Assembly (NCBI RefSeq): GCF_003417465.1
Contig: NZ_QVMV01000028.1
Coordinates: forward strand, 186,001-250,000
DNA from: Wenzhouxiangella sp. 15190
GTDB lineage: Bacteria > Pseudomonadota > Gammaproteobacteria > Xanthomonadales > Wenzhouxiangellaceae
Length of the DNA stretch: 64,000 nucleotides
Direction of reading: 5' to 3'
The notes under the pieces are model-generated. The model did not search any database and was not told the DNA's origin. It worked only from the letters and a program-made list of their open reading frames with translations. The translations under genes and the position numbers were made by a program. Shown here piece by piece: positions 16,846 through 25,951 of this stretch (position 1 is its first letter; every line of letters starts with the position of its first letter).

Positions 16846-18141
16846 ATGTCCAATGGCACCCTCCTGTCTGCATACCGGTCCATTCGCCTGGCGCGATTGC
16901 TGCCTTGCCTGTTCATTCTGCTGGTGTTCTCGACGGCAACACCCGCGGCCGAATCAAGCGATGAATCACCGCTGACGCTGGAACGGGCCGTGTCACTGGC
17001 GACATCGGCTGCCGACCCCGCCGTTCAGCAATTCGTGGCCCGCGGCGAGGCACTCGAGAGCGACGCCGTGGCCGATGCCCAGCTGCCGGACCCAATGGTC
17101 TCGGCCCAGGTCGTCAACGTGCCGACCGACACCTTCCGGCTGGACCAGGAAGGCATGACCCAGGCCTTGCGACTTGGGCTGCGCCAGGAAATCCCGCCTG
17201 GCCGAACGCTGGACATTCGCAGTCGCCAGCGCAGTACGGAAGCCGGGGCCGAGCGCGCGCAAACCGATCTCGCGTTGCGTCGGATCGCGCTGGAGACCCG
17301 TCAGGCGTGGTTTGAACTTGCCTGGCAGGACCAGGCTGTCGCGGTACTCCGTAACAGCCGGAATCGAATTGAACAACAGATCGAATCCCTGCAGTCCCGG
17401 TTTGCCGCCGGCGGACTGCATTCACAGGCTTTGTTGCGCACTGAACTGGAACTATCCCTGCTCGACGACCGGATTGCCGAACACCGTCGCATGGCCGACC
17501 GTGCGCGGGCGGCACTCTCCCGCTACATCGGTAGCGACGCCTATCGCCCCCTGCCCGAGCAGTTGCCGGATTTCGAAGCAACGTCGACCGATCTCGACGA
17601 ACTGCAGGATCAATTGGTTTCCCATCCTGCCGTCGAAGCCAAGCAAGCCCGGATTGAAGCCGCCGAACTCGGTATCGAACTGGCTGAACAGGCCTACAAG
17701 CCCAGACTGGCCATCGAGGCCGGCTACGGCCTTCGATCCGAGCGTCCCGACCTGGCCAGCATCGGGGTGACATTGTCGCTGCCGTTGTTTGCCGAGAATC
17801 GGCAGGACAAGCGACACACGGCGGCGGTTCAACGCAGCAGTGCTGCCCAATTCGACCGCGATGCGCTGCTGCTGGACCTCAAGCGCCAGCTCGAACAGGC
17901 AGTCGCCGACTGGCAGCGCTACCGGCAACGACTCGACCTTTACGAAAAGGTTGTGGCCGAGCGTGCCAGGGACACGGTCGAGGCTTCGGTCACCACCTAT
18001 GCAAACGGGCAAACGGACTTTGCCGAACTCATTCGCAGCCAGCTTGCCGATCTGGAAGCGCAGATCAAGCGGGCCGAACTGCAAGCCCGGGCCGGAGCAG
18101 CCTGGGCACAGATCCTCTATCTGGCGGGAGAAACATCGTGA
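16846..18141 (+). CDS. TolC-family outer-membrane efflux protein (CusC/CzcC type)
   Basis: The 431-residue protein has a signal peptide ending near TPAAAES and two outer-membrane-efflux repeats with long helices, for example RQAWFELAWQDQAVAVLRNS and ADWQRYRQRLDLYEKVVAER. Length and position fit the CzcC/CusC class, which forms the outer-membrane channel of a tripartite metal pump. The ATG has an AGAGAGG site upstream. The gene overlaps cusB by four bases (GTGA). No lipobox is visible, unlike E. coli CusC. Confidence 0.88.
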   Translation: MSNGTLLSAYRSIRLARLLPCLFILLVFSTATPAAESSDESPLTLERAVSLATSAADPAVQQFVARGEALESDAVADAQLPDPMVSAQVVNVPTDTFRLDQEGMTQALRLGLRQEIPPGRTLDIRSRQRSTEAGAERAQTDLALRRIALETRQAWFELAWQDQAVAVLRNSRNRIEQQIESLQSRFAAGGLHSQALLRTELELSLLDDRIAEHRRMADRARAALSRYIGSDAYRPLPEQLPDFEATSTDLDELQDQLVSHPAVEAKQARIEAAELGIELAEQAYKPRLAIEAGYGLRSERPDLASIGVTLSLPLFAENRQDKRHTAAVQRSSAAQFDRDALLLDLKRQLEQAVADWQRYRQRLDLYEKVVAERARDTVEASVTTYANGQTDFAELIRSQLADLEAQIKRAELQARAGAAWAQILYLAGETS

Positions 18142-19562
18142 ACAAGTTGCAAGTCATCGTCATTGCACTGGCGGCTGCCGCCGTCGGCTTTCTGGCGGCC
18201 TGGTGGGGTCTGAGCGGCTCCGATTCGGGCAGCCAGGAGGGCTCGGGTGAATCCGGGCGGGAAATCCTCTACTGGGAGGCGCCGATGGACCCGAACTACC
18301 GGCGCGATGAGCCCGGCAAGTCACCCATGGGCATGGACCTCGTCCCGGTCTACGCCGACGAAGCGGGCTCGGGGGGCGACCAGGGCCAGCCTTCCATCCG
18401 GATCAATCCGACCGTCATCAACAACATCGGCGTCAAGCTCGCCACCGTCGAACGCCGGACCCTGGCGCGCGACATCGACGCCGTGGGCCTGGTCACGCCC
18501 GACGGCGGTCACATTGCCCACGTTCATGTCCGTACAGAGGGCTGGATCGAGGTGCTGCATGTCGAAACGGAAGGTGAACGGGTATCGGCCGGAGAGCCCC
18601 TGTTCGAGATCTATTCCCCGGCCCTGGTGAGCGCGCAGGAAGAGTACCTGCAGGCAGTGAGAATGGGCAACCAATCGCTCGTTACGGCTTCAAAATCCCG
18701 GCTGGCGTCACTGGGCATGCGTGAAGAGCAAGTCCGTGCCCTGCAACAGCGCGGGTCGCCGAACCGACTCTTCACGGTTCACGCCCCCCAGGACGGCCAC
18801 CTGCTCGAACTCAATATCCGCCAGGGCATGTTCGTGCAACCGGGCACGACCATCATGAGCGTCGCCGACCTGTCCCGGATCTGGGTGGAAGTCGATATTT
18901 TCGAGGGACAGGTCAACCGGGTCGAACCGGGTCAGCAGGCCGTCATGCAGCTTCCCTGGGCCGAATCCGGCAATGAATGGCGGGGTGAAGTCGACTACGT
19001 CTATCCGAGCATTCGACAGGAGACACGTACCGGGCGCGTGCGCCTGACGTTCGACAATCCCGACCTGACGCTCAAGCCCAACATGTACGCCCGCGTCTCG
19101 ATCGCGGCCGACCCGCATCCCGACACCCTCGTCGTGCCCACCCAGTCCATCATCCGCACCGGCCAGGGTGAACGCGTCATCCTGGCGCTGGGAGAAGGCC
19201 GCTTCCGGCCTGCGGAAGTCGTCACGGGCCTGGAATCCGACGGCGTCACGGAGATCACGGACGGCCTCGCCGAAGGCGAACGGATCGTCGTCTCCAGTCA
19301 ATTCCTGATCGACTCGGAGGCCAGTGCCGACGCCAGCCTGTTGAGAATGGTCGACGGCGAGGATGCTTCGGATTCTGAAATGGATCACGAGATGGATCAT
19401 GGCACGGACCAGGAGATGGACCACAGCGCCGAATCAGGATCCGCCGAAGCCATGGATCACGAAGGTCACCAGAACGATGCCGACATGGACCACACGGAGA
19501 TGGATCATTCCGGACACGATAGCCACGACGAGGACGATGGTGAATCCGGAGGTCGGCCATGA
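18138..19562 (+). CDS. cusB: RND efflux periplasmic adaptor, CusB type
   Basis: The 474-residue adaptor joins the inner-membrane pump to the TolC channel and delivers metal. After a signal anchor it has the heavy-metal-binding segment YWEAPMDPNY...PGKSPMGMDLVPVY (~50-80), which marks the copper/silver CusB group. A barrel-sandwich lipoyl-like core (HVHVRTEGWIEVLHVETEG) and beta-barrel domains follow. The last ~60 residues are an unusual tail of MDHEMDH-type repeats with HSGHDSHDE, rich in Met, His and Asp, which could bind Cu or Ag. It starts with GTG and overlaps both neighbours by four bases. Confidence 0.9.
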   Translation: MNKLQVIVIALAAAAVGFLAAWWGLSGSDSGSQEGSGESGREILYWEAPMDPNYRRDEPGKSPMGMDLVPVYADEAGSGGDQGQPSIRINPTVINNIGVKLATVERRTLARDIDAVGLVTPDGGHIAHVHVRTEGWIEVLHVETEGERVSAGEPLFEIYSPALVSAQEEYLQAVRMGNQSLVTASKSRLASLGMREEQVRALQQRGSPNRLFTVHAPQDGHLLELNIRQGMFVQPGTTIMSVADLSRIWVEVDIFEGQVNRVEPGQQAVMQLPWAESGNEWRGEVDYVYPSIRQETRTGRVRLTFDNPDLTLKPNMYARVSIAADPHPDTLVVPTQSIIRTGQGERVILALGEGRFRPAEVVTGLESDGVTEITDGLAEGERIVVSSQFLIDSEASADASLLRMVDGEDASDSEMDHEMDHGTDQEMDHSAESGSAEAMDHEGHQNDADMDHTEMDHSGHDSHDEDDGESGGRP

Positions 19563-22500
19563 TCGGTGCCATCATCCGCTGGTCCATCCGGAACCGCTTT
19601 CTGGTTCTGATGCTGTCGGCATTGCTGGCTGCCTGGGGCACCATCGCGATGCTCAAGACGCCGCTGGACGCCATCCCGGACCTGTCGGACGTGCAGGTCA
19701 TCGTCAAGACGACCTATCCCGGGCAGGCGCCACAGGTGGTCGAAGACCAGGTGACCTATCCGCTGACGACCGCCATGTTGTCGGTGCCCGGCGCCACGAC
19801 CGTCCGCGGCTACTCTTTCTTCAACGATTCCTTCGTCTACGTCATCTTCGAGGACGGTACCGACCTGTACTGGGCGCGTTCGCGCGTACTCGAATACTTG
19901 AGCCAGGTCGCGCCCACCCTGCCCCAGGAGGCCCGCCCTGCGCTGGGCCCGGATGCCACCGGCGTGGGCTGGGTCTATCAGTACGCCCTGATCGATCGAA
20001 CCGGCCAGCACGATCTGGCCGAGCTGCGCTCGATCCAGGACTGGTTTCTAAAGTATGAGCTGCAGACCGTCGAGGGGGTTTCGGAAGTCGCCTCCATCGG
20101 CGGGATGGTCCGCCAGTACCAGGTCGTGGTCGACCCGGACAAGCTGCGCGCCCATGACATTCCCCTGACGCGGGTCCGCGAAGCCATCCAGAGCGGCAAT
20201 ATGGAAACCGGCGGCCGGGTCATCGAAATGGCCGAAGCCGAGTACATGGTCCGCGCCACCGGCTACGTCGACTCGCTCGAAGATATCGAAGCCATTCCCG
20301 TGCGTACCACCGACGATGGCGTACCCATACGCATCGGGGACATTGCGAAAGTACAGTTCGGACCGGAATTGCGCCGTGGCGTCGGCGAGCTCAACGGCGA
20401 AGGGGAAGCCGTCGGGGGCGTGATCGTCATGCGATTCGGCGAAAACGCCATGGCCACCATCGAGCGGGTGAAGGAAAAGCTGGAAACGCTCAAGGAGGGA
20501 CTGCCCGAGGGCGTCGAAGTCGTCGAAACCTATGACCGGTCCTCACTGATCAACCGGGCGGTCGACACGCTACGAGAGAAGCTGATCGAGGAATTCATCG
20601 TCGTCGCGCTGGTGTGCCTGATCTTCCTGTTTCATTTCCGCTCTTCCCTGGTGATCGTGCTGAGCCTGCCGCTGGGCATTCTCTCGGCATTCATCATCAT
20701 GCAGATCCAGGGCATCAACGCCAACATCATGTCGTTGGGCGGTATCGCCATCGCCATCGGTGCCATGGTGGACGCTGCCATCGTGATGATCGAGAACTAT
20801 CACAAACACCTCGAGCACGCCGAAGGCAAACTCGAGGGCGAAGCGCGCTGGAACGCGCTGGCCGATGCAGCCGTGGAAGTCGGTCCGGCACTGTTCTTCT
20901 CTTTGCTGATCATCGCACTGAGCTTCGTGCCCATCTTCGCCCTGGAGGCCCAGGAAGGCCGCATGTTCAAACCGCTCGCCTTCACCAAGACCTATGCCAT
21001 GGCGGCCGCCGCGGGACTGGCAATCACCCTGGTGCCCGTGCTGATGGGATACTTGATCCGCGGGCACATAACACCGGAACACAAGAATCCCATCAATCGC
21101 TTCCTGACCTGGGTCTACCGGCCGATCCTTGCAGCCGCCCTGCGCTTCCCGATTTCGACCGTGGCATTGACCCTGATCATCCTCGCCAGTGCCTGGATAC
21201 CCTACAGTCGCATCGGTAGCGAGTTCATGCCGGAACTGAATGAAGGCGACCTGCTCTACATGCCGAGCGCCTATCCGGCCGCCTCGGCCGGCAAGATGGC
21301 GGAAATCCTGGGCCAGACCAATCGTCTGATCATGACGGTGCCGGAGGTCGAAACCGCCTACGCCAAGGCCGGCCGTGCCGACACGGCCACCGACCCCGCA
21401 CCACTGACCATGATCGAGACCACCATCCGGCTCAAGCCGCGATCTGAATGGCGGGACGGTATGACCATGGACAAGCTCAAGGCCGAACTCGACGAACTGG
21501 TCCAGGTACCCAGCCTGACCAATACCTGGATCATGCCGATCAAGAATCGCATCGACATGCTGGCAACCGGCATCAAGACACCCGTCGGGGTCAAGGTATC
21601 CGGTGCCGACCTGGAAGTCATCAACCAGATCGGCGAGGACATCGAGGACGTCATTGAAGAAGTGCCGGGTACCGCCTCGGTCTATGCCGACCGCGTGACC
21701 GGTGGTCGCTATGTCACAGTCGATGTCCAGCGCGAGGAAGCCGCCCGCTTCGGACTCAACATTCGCGACGTGCACGAAATCGTGCGCTCGGCCGTCGGTG
21801 GCATGAGCGTCGGTGAAAGCGTGGACGGACTGGAGCGCTACCCGATCAACCTGCGCTATCCGCGCCACGTTCGCGATTCGCTCGAGGATCTGGACAATCT
21901 CACCATCGTCACGCCCAAGGGCGCGCAGATTCCGCTTTCCGCCGTGGCGAATATTGCCGTCGAGACCGGCCCTGGGGTGATCCGGACCGAAAACGCCCGT
22001 CTAAACGGCTGGATCTACATCGACGTCAACGACAAGGACCTGGGCGGCTATGTCCAGCGCGCCAAGCGGGCCGTCGCCGAGCAGGTCGAACTGCCGGCCG
22101 GCTATTCGCTGGGCTGGTCCGGGCAATACGAGTTCATGCAACGTGCCGCAGACAAGCTCAAGCTGGTGGTGCCGGCCGCGATCGGCATCATCGTCCTGCT
22201 GTTGTTCATGAACTTCCGCAATCCGATCTCGGTCCTGATCATCCTGGGAACATTGCCATTGTCACTGGTCGGCAGTTACTGGCTGCTCTACCTGCTGGGC
22301 TATAACCAGTCCGTGGCGGTCGGCGCCGGCATGATTGCCCTGGCCGGCGTGGCCGTGGAGATCGGTGTGCTCATGCTCGTTTATCTGGACCAGGCGCTGG
22401 CCCGCCACCGCAGCGAAGCCGCAGAAGCGGGACACGCCCTGTCACGGACCGACGTGATGCAGGCCGTCACCGACGGCGCGCTGCTCAGGGTTCGTCCCAT

Positions 22501-22711
22501 CATGATGACCGTGTCGGTGATCATCGCGGGCCTGCTGCCGATCATGCTCGGCCATGGCACGGGCTCGGAGATCATGCGCCGCATCGCCGCCCCGATGGTC
22601 GGCGGCATGATCAGCGTCACGATCCTCACACTGCTGGTGGTCCCGACCATTTACTACCTCTGGAAATCCTTCGGACTGAAGTCCACCGGCAACAGGGAGG
22701 CACGATCATGA
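19559..22711 (+). CDS. cusA: Heavy-metal efflux RND pump, CusA type
   Basis: CusA-type pumps are trimeric inner-membrane proton/metal antiporters. The 1050-residue protein has the classic order: an N-terminal helix with TPLDAIPDLSDVQVIVKT, the GGIAIAIGAMVDAAIVMIEN segment with the proton-relay Asp, and a second half with GMIALAGVAVEIGVLMLVYL. Methionines at 618 (TMIETT) and 667 (NRIDMLATG) lie in segments where CusA carries its binding-cleft methionines, which favours Cu/Ag over Zn/Co. Start and stop overlap the neighbouring genes, so the cassette is one transcription unit. Confidence 0.92.
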   Translation: MIGAIIRWSIRNRFLVLMLSALLAAWGTIAMLKTPLDAIPDLSDVQVIVKTTYPGQAPQVVEDQVTYPLTTAMLSVPGATTVRGYSFFNDSFVYVIFEDGTDLYWARSRVLEYLSQVAPTLPQEARPALGPDATGVGWVYQYALIDRTGQHDLAELRSIQDWFLKYELQTVEGVSEVASIGGMVRQYQVVVDPDKLRAHDIPLTRVREAIQSGNMETGGRVIEMAEAEYMVRATGYVDSLEDIEAIPVRTTDDGVPIRIGDIAKVQFGPELRRGVGELNGEGEAVGGVIVMRFGENAMATIERVKEKLETLKEGLPEGVEVVETYDRSSLINRAVDTLREKLIEEFIVVALVCLIFLFHFRSSLVIVLSLPLGILSAFIIMQIQGINANIMSLGGIAIAIGAMVDAAIVMIENYHKHLEHAEGKLEGEARWNALADAAVEVGPALFFSLLIIALSFVPIFALEAQEGRMFKPLAFTKTYAMAAAAGLAITLVPVLMGYLIRGHITPEHKNPINRFLTWVYRPILAAALRFPISTVALTLIILASAWIPYSRIGSEFMPELNEGDLLYMPSAYPAASAGKMAEILGQTNRLIMTVPEVETAYAKAGRADTATDPAPLTMIETTIRLKPRSEWRDGMTMDKLKAELDELVQVPSLTNTWIMPIKNRIDMLATGIKTPVGVKVSGADLEVINQIGEDIEDVIEEVPGTASVYADRVTGGRYVTVDVQREEAARFGLNIRDVHEIVRSAVGGMSVGESVDGLERYPINLRYPRHVRDSLEDLDNLTIVTPKGAQIPLSAVANIAVETGPGVIRTENARLNGWIYIDVNDKDLGGYVQRAKRAVAEQVELPAGYSLGWSGQYEFMQRAADKLKLVVPAAIGIIVLLLFMNFRNPISVLIILGTLPLSLVGSYWLLYLLGYNQSVAVGAGMIALAGVAVEIGVLMLVYLDQALARHRSEAAEAGHALSRTDVMQAVTDGALLRVRPIMMTVSVIIAGLLPIMLGHGTGSEIMRRIAAPMVGGMISVTILTLLVVPTIYYLWKSFGLKSTGNREARS

Positions 22712-23391
22712 GAATCATCCTGTCATTCATTATTTCCGCCCTTGTTCTGTTCGTGGTCGGATGCGTGGCTTTCTGGGCCATCGCGCTCAATGGACGCGTC
22801 GACGTGTCGGCCGACGGCGAGCACTGGGCCCTGACCGAGCGCACGCTGACAACGATTCGCGAAAACGCCGTCGCGCGATCGGCAAGCACGGTCGAGGATG
22901 CCACGCCGAGCCTTGAGGATGCGGAAGAACTGCACGCGACGGTTATTGCCTACGAGGACATGTGTGCGACCTGTCACGCAGCGCCGGGACAACCTCCCAG
23001 CCTGATCGCGCAAGGGCTCAATCCCGCGCCGCCGGACCTGGCAGAAGTCGCACGTGCGCGATCCTCCGAGGAGATCTTCTGGGTCATCCGCCACGGCATC
23101 CGCATGACCGGTATGCCGGCCTGGGGCGAAACCCACGCCGACGAGGACCTCTGGCCCCTGGTCGCATTGATCAAGCGCTTTCCGCAGTTCGAGCCTGGCG
23201 AGTATGCCGGCCTGCTCGAGGCTGCGCGCAATGCGGGTGCCCGGCATTCCCACGGCGGGCACGATCATGGCGACAGCGACATGCCCATGGAGTCGGAAGC
23301 CGAGCATGACGAACAAGATGACCATTCCCACCCGCAAGACCACCACCAAACGGACGAGTCGTCCGAAGGAGAACACGATCATGACCACTAA
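22708..23391 (+). CDS. Membrane-anchored cytochrome c with His-rich tail
   Basis: The 227-residue protein has an N-terminal membrane helix (~5-27), one heme site CATCH (86-90) and a likely axial Met in RMTGMPAWGE (~131-134). After the heme domain comes a tail of about 45 residues rich in His, Asp and Glu (HSHGGHDHGDSDMPMESE and similar). The gene overlaps cusA by four bases. A cytochrome in a copper-efflux operon could oxidise Cu(I) or take part in metal sensing, but this is inference. Its stop overlaps the next start by 11 bases. Confidence 0.85.
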   Translation: MRIILSFIISALVLFVVGCVAFWAIALNGRVDVSADGEHWALTERTLTTIRENAVARSASTVEDATPSLEDAEELHATVIAYEDMCATCHAAPGQPPSLIAQGLNPAPPDLAEVARARSSEEIFWVIRHGIRMTGMPAWGETHADEDLWPLVALIKRFPQFEPGEYAGLLEAARNAGARHSHGGHDHGDSDMPMESEAEHDEQDDHSHPQDHHQTDESSEGEHDHDH

Positions 23392-23875
23392 ACTCACCAC
23401 AGCCATCATCCTCGCAAGCGCGCTGCTCCTGACCGCCGGGTGCCAGGCACAGTCGGATGATCAGGATTCAGAGCAGGTCCTGAAATCCACCCAGCACGAG
23501 ATGACGGTCTACCACGACCCCCAGTGCGGCTGCTGCGGAAAATGGGTCGAGCACATGCAGGCCAACGGTTTCGACGTCGAGGAAGTTCCGACAACCGATA
23601 TGGGTCGCGTCAAACGCGAACATGGGGTGCCGCGCGAACTGCCTTCCTGCCATACCGCGGTGGTCGGCGACTATGTCATCGAAGGCCACGTGCCGGCCGA
23701 GGACGTGCTGCGCCTGCTGGCCGAACAGCCCAACGCGCGCGGTCTGAGTGTACCCGGCATGCCCCTCGGTTCACCGGGAATGGAAGTCGACCATCGGCGG
23801 ATGGCCTATGACGTCGTGCTGTTCAAGGGAGACGGCGAAACCGAAGTGTTCAATCACTACGAAGCCATCGAGTAG
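23381..23875 (+). CDS. DUF411 metal-binding lipoprotein
   Basis: The 164-residue protein starts at ATG 23381 behind GAAGGAGAAC. A lipobox LLTAGC places it in the cell envelope. The DUF411 domain shows YHDPQCGCCGKWVEHM, then VPRELPSCHTAVVGDYVIEGHVPAEDVLRLL, with three clustered cysteines and a further Cys-His pair for metal binding. DUF411 genes are frequent in copper-resistance cassettes. The exact role, carrier or chaperone, is not proven. Confidence 0.88.
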   Translation: MTTKLTTAIILASALLLTAGCQAQSDDQDSEQVLKSTQHEMTVYHDPQCGCCGKWVEHMQANGFDVEEVPTTDMGRVKREHGVPRELPSCHTAVVGDYVIEGHVPAEDVLRLLAEQPNARGLSVPGMPLGSPGMEVDHRRMAYDVVLFKGDGETEVFNHYEAIE

Positions 23876-23885
23876 GAGTGGACCC

Positions 23886-24206
23886 ATGAGCACGCGGAAG
23901 GTCGAAGCCATCGTGCGCTTCAGCGCGCTGGAAGGCGTTGAAGACGCGCTCAAGGAGGCCGGCATCAACGGTCTTACCGTCAGCCCGGTTCGTGGATTCG
24001 GGGAATACCGCAATTTCTTCCGCGACGACTGGACCCACCGATTCGCCCGTATCGAGGTATTCACCACGCGCGCCGAGGAGATTGCCGACCTGATCCTGGA
24101 AGCCGCTCATACGGGCGCGGCGGGCGACGGGCTGGTCGCCATCGAACCGGTTGATCGGGTCGTGCGGATTCGCGACCGAAAGACCATCGAGAACGGTGAA
24201 GGCTGA
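23886..24206 (+). CDS. PII-like protein of metal-efflux cassettes
   Basis: The 106-residue protein reads RKVEAIVRFSALEGVEDALK, then GINGLTVSPVRGFGEYRNFF, and ends with TGAAGDGLVAIEPVDRVVRI, which matches the beta-alpha-beta PII fold with its C-terminal GDG motif. The T-loop is short and lacks the tyrosine uridylylated in GlnB. A PII subgroup found beside CusA/CzcA-type pumps (PII-NG) is described in the literature and this gene fits that position. It may sense a nucleotide or metal and tune the pump. The ATG has an AGGAGTG site. Confidence 0.82.
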   Translation: MSTRKVEAIVRFSALEGVEDALKEAGINGLTVSPVRGFGEYRNFFRDDWTHRFARIEVFTTRAEEIADLILEAAHTGAAGDGLVAIEPVDRVVRIRDRKTIENGEG

Positions 24207-24220
24207 GAAGGAGAAAAATC

Positions 24221-25156
24221 ATGTCGAATCACGACGCTCACGGACACGCGGGGCACATGCCCGCGAGCGGCCGCGGCATGGTGATTTCCGCCTGGCTAAC
24301 CGGTGTTTATTTCGTTGTTGAAATGGCCATCGGACTGTGGACCGGATCGGTCGCAGTCATCTCGGACGCCTTCCACACTTTTTCGGCCGTCGGCGGTGTA
24401 CTGGTTGCAATCGTCGCGGCCCGACTGGCCCGACGTCCCGCGGACGAGGATCGCAGTTTCGGCTGGTACCGGGCCGAACTGATCGGCGCACTGGTCAATG
24501 GCGGCTTTCTGCTGGGTATGGCCCTGATCGTGATCGTGATGGGCGGCATGCGCCTGGCAGAGCCCATCGAGCTGCCACCGGCGCCCATGCTTTGGGCGGC
24601 TGCGGGCGGCCTGGTCACTGAAATCATATCCCTCGCGCTCATCTGGAAGCAAAGCCGAAGCGATCTCAACGTCAAGGGTGCGCTCTGGCACATCATCCAG
24701 ACCTTTGTCGGCAGCCTGCTGATCATCGTGACCGCCCTGGTCATCCATTTCACCGGCTTTCTGCTGATCGATCCGATCCTCGGCATGGCTTTTGGTTTCG
24801 TACTGCTCTGGGCCAGCTGGGGTGTTCTGAGAGATTCGATGCACCTTTTGATGGAAGGTACCCCTGCCGATGTCGACCTGGCCGACATCACACGCGCGCT
24901 CGAAGAACTCCAGGACGTCAAGGACGTCCATCATGTGCACGCCTGGGCGCTGACCAGCGGTCGCCATGTGTTTTCCGCGCACTTGCGGGTCCGCGATGAC
25001 GGCGATGCATCAGCAGTGCTCAAAACGGCCTACGAAATGCTCAAGTCGAACTATGGCTTTTTCTTCGCCACACTCCAGATCGAACAGGAATGCCTGGACG
25101 AATCGGGAGCCGAGGACATCGACATCACTGGAAACAACAACCCAAACCCTCCATAA
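24221..25156 (+). CDS. Cation diffusion facilitator family protein with altered metal site
   Basis: The 311-residue protein starts with a His-rich head (HDAHGHAGHM) and has six expected membrane helices plus a C-terminal cytosolic domain with DVHHVHAWALTSGRHVFSAH. It resembles ZitB/CzcD, which export Zn, Co or Cd. In those proteins helix 2 carries H-x-x-x-D and helix 5 carries H-x-x-x-D as the transport site. Here helix 2 reads HTFSA (H52, A56) and helix 5 reads HIIQT (H157, T161), so both aspartates are missing. It may carry another metal such as Cu(I), or act as a sensor. It is the last gene of the cassette. Confidence 0.85.
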   Translation: MSNHDAHGHAGHMPASGRGMVISAWLTGVYFVVEMAIGLWTGSVAVISDAFHTFSAVGGVLVAIVAARLARRPADEDRSFGWYRAELIGALVNGGFLLGMALIVIVMGGMRLAEPIELPPAPMLWAAAGGLVTEIISLALIWKQSRSDLNVKGALWHIIQTFVGSLLIIVTALVIHFTGFLLIDPILGMAFGFVLLWASWGVLRDSMHLLMEGTPADVDLADITRALEELQDVKDVHHVHAWALTSGRHVFSAHLRVRDDGDASAVLKTAYEMLKSNYGFFFATLQIEQECLDESGAEDIDITGNNNPNPP

Positions 25157-25167
25157 CTCCCGACCTC

Positions 25168-25192
25168 CATCACGACTACCTTCCTCGTGATG
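25168..25192 (+). terminator. Weak hairpin after the metal cassette
   Basis: CATCACGA at 25168-25175 pairs with TCGTGATG at 25185-25192 across a nine-base loop. It lies 12 bases after the CDF stop. There is no T-run, so it may be a stabilising 3' end rather than a true intrinsic terminator. Confidence 0.4.
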
Positions 25193-25328
25193 GCACCGAC
25201 TATTCTGGCCAAGGCTGGCTGAATCCGGCATTGAGGCACTTGCCTCCGCGGCCTTTCCACATCTTGTCCGATTCCGCTCGAAGCCGGAAACGTTTTCACC
25301 GTCCGAGGAAACGGGCCAGACAGCAACG

Positions 25329-25369
25329 TTGATTTCGGTCAACTACGACCCCCGGCAGCCCCGTATGAT
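25329..25369 (+). promoter_or_regulatory. FNR/DNR-like class II promoter before the first Mrp cluster
   Basis: TTGATTTCGGTCAA (25329-25342) matches nine of the ten conserved positions of TTGAT-N4-ATCAA; GTCAA-type half sites also occur in DNR/NnrR boxes. A TATGAT -10 element lies at 25364-25369, about 31 bases from the box centre, which is the spacing of an FNR-type class II promoter. Transcription would begin near 25376, about 90 bases before the MrpE start. The rest of 25157-25465 shows no gene. Confidence 0.6.
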
Positions 25370-25465
25370 GGGAATTCATTTGTTCGCCCTGTTCAGGGTG
25401 GTCGCGGCAGAGCGTACACGAGCCGGCGCGGGCAGAAGTGCATGATCATGCCGGGGAGGCAGGCC

Positions 25466-25951
25466 ATGAGAGTCGTGCAGGTTGCGGCGGTCATTTTCGT
25501 TTTCTGGCTGGTGCTGGCCGTACCTCTGGCGCCGGTCGATCTGGTCTGGGGCGCCCTGGTATCCATACTGGTCGGATTCTGGGCGGCGGAACTCCTCTGG
25601 GCCGACGGCGCGCCGGCACTCAGCCTGCGCCGCTTGGCCGGGCTGGTGATCTACACCCTTGAACTGATCCGTTCGATCGTACCAGCCGCGCTCCAGGTGG
25701 CCCGCGTCATCCTCCAGCCGACCATGCCCATCGATCCGGTCGTCATCAAGCACCGGATGCGGCTGAACCATGAATTTACCCGGGTCGCCCTGGCCAACTC
25801 GATCACTCTCACTCCGGGCACCCATTGCGTCGACAGCGAAAACGGCGTGCTGACAATCCACTGCCTGGACGAGCACTTCGCCAATCCGGTTCGCGACGGC
25901 CGGCTCGAAGACCGGATCACCCGGGTGCTCCAGCGGGAGACGATGTCATGA
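25466..25951 (+). CDS. mrpE: Mrp-type antiporter subunit E
   Basis: The 161-residue protein has two to three N-terminal helices (VVQVAAVIFVFWLVLAVPLA) and the soluble MrpE C-terminus with ANSITLTPGTHCVDSENGVL, the diagnostic N-S-I-T-L-x-P-G-T motif. MrpE is needed for the assembled multisubunit cation/proton antiporter. The ATG at 25466 is preferred because GGGGAGG lies at 25453-25459. It overlaps mrpF by four bases (ATGA). Confidence 0.9.
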   Translation: MRVVQVAAVIFVFWLVLAVPLAPVDLVWGALVSILVGFWAAELLWADGAPALSLRRLAGLVIYTLELIRSIVPAALQVARVILQPTMPIDPVVIKHRMRLNHEFTRVALANSITLTPGTHCVDSENGVLTIHCLDEHFANPVRDGRLEDRITRVLQRETMS

